The notes below the pieces were generated by a model. The model was given only the letters and a program-made list of their open reading frames with translations, ran no database searches and was not told the origin of the DNA. DNA of 64,000 nucleotides from Alphaproteobacteria bacterium (lineage in GTDB: Bacteria; Pseudomonadota; Alphaproteobacteria; JANQMY01), in the NCBI GenBank assembly GCA_028289425.1, contig JANQPL010000014.1:186170-250169 (forward strand), in the 5' to 3' direction. The translations under genes were made by a program, and so were the position numbers. Positions 60,292 through 64,000 of this stretch are shown in pieces. Numbering within the stretch: position 1 is the first letter of the stretch; each line of letters starts with the position of its first letter.

Positions 60292-61062
60292 ATGCCTAAG
60301 CTTGAGATCCACCAGTTTCCGTGCCTGAGCGACAATTATGGATTTCTGATCCATGATCCTGAACAACAGGTTACCGCAACCATCGATACACCGGAAGTCG
60401 CGGCCATTGAGGCGGCGCTCAGCGAAAAAGGATGGGCGCTCACGCATATCCTCAATACGCACCATCACTTCGATCACGCGGGCGGCAATCTGGAACTGAA
60501 GGAAAAGACCGGGTGCCACATTGTCGGGCCGCGGGCGGAATCGGCCAGGATCCCCGGTATCGATACCCAAGTGGGAGACGGGGACCAGGTGAGCTTCGGA
60601 CAATTTACGGCGAAGGTTTTCGACGTACCCGGACACACATCGGGGCATATCGCCTATTGGTTCGAAAGCGAAGGTGTTGCGTTTGTGGGCGATACGCTGT
60701 TCGCACTTGGCTGTGGGCGGTTGTTCGAAGGCACGGCCCAACAAATGTGGACCTCTTTACAAAAGCTGATGGCGCTGCCCGACGACACCACCGTCTATTG
60801 CGCACATGAATATACGCAAGCCAATGCCAAATTCGCACTGACGGTGGAGCCGGGCAATGACGCGCTGGTGGCCCGGTCGGAAGAGATCGATCGCTTGCGC
60901 GCACAGGGAACGCCGACGGTTCCAACCACGATGGGATTGGAAAAAGCAACCAACCCCTTCCTGCGCCCCATGAGCCAAAACCTACAGGAAACAGTGGGCT
61001 TGGTCGGTCGCGATTTGGTTGATGTGTTTGCCGAAACGCGCCGGCGGAAGGACAATTTTTGA
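60292..61062 (+). CDS. gloB: Hydroxyacylglutathione hydrolase (glyoxalase II)
   Basis: 256 residues from ATG 60292 (GAGGA upstream; an in-frame start 27 nt earlier looks non-homologous). Hydrolyses S-lactoylglutathione to lactate in methylglyoxal detoxification. THHHFDHAGG binds both metals, GHTSGHIAYW and FVGDTLFALGCGRLFEG follow, and YCAHEYTQANAKFA with the C-terminal substrate helix (RRRKDNF) is diagnostic of GloB. Confidence 0.94.
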   Translation: MPKLEIHQFPCLSDNYGFLIHDPEQQVTATIDTPEVAAIEAALSEKGWALTHILNTHHHFDHAGGNLELKEKTGCHIVGPRAESARIPGIDTQVGDGDQVSFGQFTAKVFDVPGHTSGHIAYWFESEGVAFVGDTLFALGCGRLFEGTAQQMWTSLQKLMALPDDTTVYCAHEYTQANAKFALTVEPGNDALVARSEEIDRLRAQGTPTVPTTMGLEKATNPFLRPMSQNLQETVGLVGRDLVDVFAETRRRKDNF

Positions 61063-61091
61063 TCCAAACCACTGACACCACGGTAAAACAT

Positions 61092-61103
61092 AATTCTAGA
61101 ATT
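61092..61103. promoter_or_regulatory. 12-bp palindrome AATTCTAGAATT
   Basis: Perfect palindrome in the gloB-lipoprotein gap. Too short to call, but it lies 53 bp upstream of the Fur-like site and might be a second operator. Confidence 0.25.
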
Positions 61104-61155
61104 CTACCCGGTCAGGATTTCCCAAAGTTGTTCTTCTTGGAACAACCCTCTAAAA

Positions 61156-61176
61156 TTGCAAATGAGATAATTCGCA
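61156..61176. promoter_or_regulatory. Fur-like iron box upstream of SPOR lipoprotein
   Basis: TTGCAAATGAGATAATTCGCA: arms TGCAAATGA and its near-complement TAATTCGCA. The AAATGAGA core is characteristic of Fur boxes. It lies 48 bp before the lipoprotein start. Confidence 0.5.
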
Positions 61177-61223
61177 CTTAGAGTTTACTCCGTTTGGCAC
61201 AAACGCTGGACGGGGGAGGCGAC

Positions 61224-63275
61224 ATGAGTGCGAGATCTTGCTTGAGGCATACTTTTGTTTCAGTTTCGCTACTAGCAGCCACAGCCTGTTCAACCGCGCC
61301 ACCGTCCATCTTCCAACCATTTACATTGGACCGAGGCAATTCAGTCGCCACGGACGCGGGACAGCGCGTTATCGTCAACATGAAAACCCACGCCTCTTCC
61401 CGCCCTGGTCGCGTCAACCCAGAGCGCATTATCTGCGCCGAACCAAGCCCCGATGTAGCGTCTGCCGTGGCCAGTTCCTTCGGCTTCGGATTGAATATTC
61501 TTGGTAAGGCAAATACAGCGTTGTCGAACAGTCAAGGAACCGCTCTCGCACAATTGGCGGAACGCACGATCACAGTGCAATTGCTCCGTGATCAGATGTA
61601 TCAAGCCTGTCAGGCATACGCGAATGGTGCCATATCCGGTACGGAGTATTCTCTGTTGATGAGCCGCAACAACGACGCCATGGTCACTCTGATGCTCGGC
61701 GAATCAGCAGCGCGGCTCGTAGGTCGCAATCTTGCAACAGCATCTGTCGGAGGTAGCGGATCGGCAACCGCAACCATGCCCGACATAGTCAAAGCGCTGA
61801 CTGAAGCCGCTGACGCTCAAGACGAAGCGGAAGACGCCAACAAAGAAGCAGTGGACGCCGCAAAGACTAAGGCTGCTACTGACGCAGCTGTCCAAGGAAC
61901 CAACGCAGATACCAGTGACGCCGGAACCGATAATGCCGAAAATAACGCTGCGCAGGCTGCCAATAATCAAGAAGACACGGAGCAAAAAGCGGATGAAAAA
62001 AACAAAAAAGCCAAGGAAACTATCGAGAAAGCCGTCAGTGTCGTCACAAACGCCTCAACCACAGCTAGCACAACGGCCGGTGGTTTTACAGCTGGCCCGC
62101 CGACACTTAATGAACACGCTGTCGGTGTCGCCGAGCAACTAGTGGAATTGCAGGAAAATTATTTTGGGCAAGGCACGTCAGCACATTTTATCGCCGCGTG
62201 CACAGTGGAGCTCGGAAATAATCGAAACTTTTTCAATATAGACTGGAACCGTGCCGAGGATCCGAAGTTGAAACTGACCAACGATCGTCAAGGTTTCGAC
62301 CAACAAGTTGTGAGCGTGGCAAATGCGGCGGTCGCTTACAACGCAGCTGAGACAAATGCCAAAGGAATAGAAATCGCTAGCGAATTGATGGGCCTCGCTA
62401 ATCAGGTGCGCGAGGCAGAAGAAATCAAAGAAAACGCGGAAGACGAGAAGCTATATATCAGTACATACAAGAATGGTGACCTCAGCGACAATGTTCTGAA
62501 CGGCGCCGGTAAGGCCTACGATGTCGCGCAGAGGATAGAACAGAATAGAGGCTTCTTAGGAATCTTCGGCCGAAGAAAGTCCATCACTGAGGACCGACTG
62601 AGAACTTTGGTTGCACTTGAAAATGCAAAGAAGGCCTCCGTTTTGTCTGATATCTGTTATCAACTTTTGGATAGCGAACTCGAACTCGATCGCCAAGATC
62701 TCCATAAGAAAGACCTGTTCAATTTCATGATTGATTTAGAAAGAGAAAGGTCGAAACGCTTCAAATCGGCCAGGCCTGGATCACCTCCACCAAGTAAGCC
62801 CAAACCGGACCTTAAAGATATACCGCGATTGGTGGCAGAGTACGTACTTTGTGATGAAGAGGCCGACGGAAGCAACGCGAACAGCGATGCAGAGCAAGCC
62901 AAAGTCGAAGCCTGCCGCATCCGCGTCCTCGCGCAAATCACGGACGAAGGTTCGGGAGCGAATATCAGCAGCCACACAAACACTAATGGCGTTGCATATG
63001 AAGAAAGCCTCGCCGGCCCCTATATCGTCTTAATCGCGAGTTACGGAAGTAAGCAAAAGGCAGATGAAAACTGGCTCAAGATTGAGAGCGCCTTGGGTCA
63101 GCAGCTACTTGCTGGCAAGAAGAAAAGCCTCAAGAAAATAAAATCGAACGGCCAAGATCAACTTAGTTTACGTCTAGGTTCATTTACTGATGAGGCGAGT
63201 GCGACATCTTTCTGTCAGCAGGCGAAACCGAAGCTCGACCCAATCGGCGGGCAGTGCATACCAAAAAAGCTGTAG
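61224..63275 (+). CDS. Large SPOR-domain lipoprotein of unknown function
   Basis: 683 residues from ATG 61224 (GGGGGAGG 5 nt upstream). Signal peptide ending ATAC at Cys22 (lipobox with Ala at -3, weak). RIICAEPSPDVASAV near residue 70 is a motif shared by a set of uncharacterised bacterial lipoproteins. Then an Ala/Asp/Glu/Lys-rich coiled-coil-like part (about 185-285), a charged helical middle, a proline-rich linker (GSPPPSKPKPD), and a C-terminal SPOR-like repeat (YIVLIASYGSKQKADENW ... LRLGSFTDEASATSFCQ). The region is clearly more A-rich than its neighbours. Binds peptidoglycan if SPOR is real. A Fur-like box lies upstream. Confidence 0.7.
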   Translation: MSARSCLRHTFVSVSLLAATACSTAPPSIFQPFTLDRGNSVATDAGQRVIVNMKTHASSRPGRVNPERIICAEPSPDVASAVASSFGFGLNILGKANTALSNSQGTALAQLAERTITVQLLRDQMYQACQAYANGAISGTEYSLLMSRNNDAMVTLMLGESAARLVGRNLATASVGGSGSATATMPDIVKALTEAADAQDEAEDANKEAVDAAKTKAATDAAVQGTNADTSDAGTDNAENNAAQAANNQEDTEQKADEKNKKAKETIEKAVSVVTNASTTASTTAGGFTAGPPTLNEHAVGVAEQLVELQENYFGQGTSAHFIAACTVELGNNRNFFNIDWNRAEDPKLKLTNDRQGFDQQVVSVANAAVAYNAAETNAKGIEIASELMGLANQVREAEEIKENAEDEKLYISTYKNGDLSDNVLNGAGKAYDVAQRIEQNRGFLGIFGRRKSITEDRLRTLVALENAKKASVLSDICYQLLDSELELDRQDLHKKDLFNFMIDLERERSKRFKSARPGSPPPSKPKPDLKDIPRLVAEYVLCDEEADGSNANSDAEQAKVEACRIRVLAQITDEGSGANISSHTNTNGVAYEESLAGPYIVLIASYGSKQKADENWLKIESALGQQLLAGKKKSLKKIKSNGQDQLSLRLGSFTDEASATSFCQQAKPKLDPIGGQCIPKKL

Positions 63276-63297
63276 TCAAACGGTGCAAGGATATGTT

Positions 63298-63798
63298 TTA
63301 GCCCACGCTTCCCAAATCAGCCTGGGTCGAACCCACACGGCTCGGCAAAACAAGGCCGTGATTTTGCAGCACCAGAGCAAATCGACGAACACTGATGGAA
63401 AGAACACTCTGGGAAGCGGGACGCACGAGCCAATCGACCAACCCATCCGATAACGGAAGATCTTTATGCTGATCGGCCGCCACGAGAGTCAGAAGGGCAA
63501 GTTCATCGGGCGTCACGGGGCAGCCCGGGGCCCCTGGCGAAAAGGGCCGGCGGCCATTGTATTTTAGGCACAGCATGATATCGCCGAATGCCCGCATGGC
63601 TTCCGTGCTGTCCGTTTCGCCCAAGTAACCGCAAATACCGGCCCAGAGCCGTGCCCACCGGCTGGTGCCGTTCAGCCAATTTCTCTGCACCCAGAGCACA
63701 AACTGCTCCTCATGGACAAGGTCGGCCAAGTGCAAACGGGAGGCCCGATGCTCATCATTCCTTTCGACACAACCCGCCACCAATTCCAGCGCTGACAT
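63298..63798 (-). CDS. Hypothetical protein upstream of and divergent from bfd
   Basis: 166 residues from ATG 63798, with AGGAGG 5 nt upstream. Soluble, helical, with Trp-rich central parts (VLWVQRNWLNGTSRWARLWAGI) and LCLKYNGRRPFSPGAPGCPVTPDE. No known domain recognised. The promoter region shared with bfd carries two Fur-like sites, so it may be iron-regulated. It converges with the SPOR lipoprotein gene, 22 nt apart. Confidence 0.65.
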   Translation of the reverse strand: MSALELVAGCVERNDEHRASRLHLADLVHEEQFVLWVQRNWLNGTSRWARLWAGICGYLGETDSTEAMRAFGDIMLCLKYNGRRPFSPGAPGCPVTPDELALLTLVAADQHKDLPLSDGLVDWLVRPASQSVLSISVRRFALVLQNHGLVLPSRVGSTQADLGSVG

Positions 63799-63848
63799 AG
63801 GACCTCCTGGCCGCCTCCCGGTCTTGAACCCTATCAGCATAGCTCAAA

Positions 63849-63867
63849 TTGCGAATGAGTTGCAATT
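63849..63867. promoter_or_regulatory. Fur-like box, hypothetical-gene side
   Basis: TTGCGAATGAGTTGCAATT. Nearly the same 19-mer, reverse-complemented, recurs at 63891-63909. Confidence 0.55.
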
Positions 63868-63890
63868 TCAGAAAGGTGCGACATTTTCGT

Positions 63891-63909
63891 AATTGACACT
63901 CATTCGCAA
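63891..63909. promoter_or_regulatory. Fur-like box, bfd side
   Basis: AATTGACACTCATTCGCAA; its complement TTGCGAATGAGTGTCAATT differs from the box at 63849 at two positions. It overlaps the bfd -35 and spacer. Confidence 0.55.
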
Positions 63910-63921
63910 AAGGGCCATATT
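63893..63921 (+). promoter_or_regulatory. Promoter of bfd
   Basis: Perfect -35 TTGACA (63893-63898), 17-bp spacer, CATATT (63916-63921). A repressor on the overlapping Fur-like box would block it, fitting iron repression. Confidence 0.6.
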
Positions 63922-63951
63922 GCACACGCTTGGTTGTCAATGGGATTTGAC

Positions 63952-64000
63952 ATGTACATTTGTGTTTGCAACGCCCTTACCGAAAACTGCGTCCGCAGCG
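63952..64000 (+). CDS. bfd: Bacterioferritin-associated ferredoxin, N-terminus (3' end cut by window)
   Basis: Only 16 codons are inside the window: MYICVCNALTENCVRS. CVCNALTE is the CxC half of the [2Fe-2S] binding set of Bfd, which reduces bacterioferritin haem to release iron. Bfd is about 65 residues and is classically Fur-repressed, which agrees with the Fur-like boxes upstream. Confidence 0.8.
   Translation, partial: MYICVCNALTENCVRS

Noticed and set aside
1-64000. CRISPR arrays, transposons or prophage
   Set aside because: No regularly spaced repeats, cas, transposase, integrase or phage structural genes were seen.

Overview
The window reads as chromosome of an alphaproteobacterium. 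GC is roughly 57-60% by eye, genes are densely packed on both strands, and many neighbourhoods are typical of that class: argH-lptM-lysA-TIGR02302 next to cpdR; a DUF3426 zinc-ribbon protein divergent from ftsE-ftsX; tyrC/hisC divergent from metX-metW; a twin-TM protein followed by a PduO-type cobalamin adenosyltransferase; COQ7, CpdR, MJ0042/DUF3426 and DUF2125 proteins. I cannot fix the order. I see no phage, transposase, integrase or CRISPR array, so this is mostly ordinary chromosome with a few odd islands.

Layout. 1-10.4 kb: end of an acyl-CoA dehydrogenase, esterases, glpD plus a lipid kinase, a metallo-beta-lactamase fold hydrolase, a GST-like protein, a long-chain acyl-CoA synthetase and TusA. 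10.4-18.9 kb: a soluble FtsH-like AAA+ protease, the class I ribonucleotide reductase nrdAB behind a long structured leader, a FemAB-like acyltransferase, an unlisted 32-residue membrane peptide and a PNPOx-like protein. 18.9-25.7 kb: glpK, tRNA-Leu(CAA), exoD, dsbB, coq7, HNH nuclease, carboxylesterase, AlkA-type glycosylase and gluQRS. 25.7-28.4 kb: a VWA-domain secreted protein and a four-TM membrane protein, with two perfect CRP-type palindromes upstream.

28.4-39.5 kb is acyl-CoA and B12 related: a probable methylsuccinyl-CoA dehydrogenase, two DUF3892 proteins, a cobalamin adenosyltransferase, a 4-hydroxybutyryl-CoA-dehydratase-like protein lacking its Fe-S ligands, a His/Gly-rich repeat protein, a cyclase-family protein, etfBA and 3-hydroxybutyryl-CoA dehydrogenase. 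39.5-50.3 kb: amino-acid biosynthesis (argH, lysA) and envelope/cell-division genes (TIGR02302, cpdR, ftsEX, HAD phosphatase, ydcF, plsC). 50.4-53.9 kb: the B12-dependent class II ribonucleotide reductase behind a LexA-type direct repeat, and a YcaQ-like DNA glycosylase. 54-61 kb: DUF2125, tyrC, hisC, metX, metW, a methyltransferase and gloB. 61-64 kb: a large A-rich SPOR-type lipoprotein, a hypothetical gene and the start of bfd, with three similar Fur-like sites.

The genes link in three ways. Glycerol use is served by glpK and glpD at separate loci. DNA precursor supply has an O2-dependent and a B12-dependent enzyme, and the B12 cofactor is completed by the adenosyltransferase encoded here. 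Fatty/short-chain acyl-CoA oxidation feeds electrons through EtfAB. The best candidates for something undescribed are the VWA/membrane pair under twin CRP sites, the Fur-flanked lipoprotein, the soluble AAA+ protease with an unrecognised N-terminal half, and the Fe-S-less AbfD paralogue.
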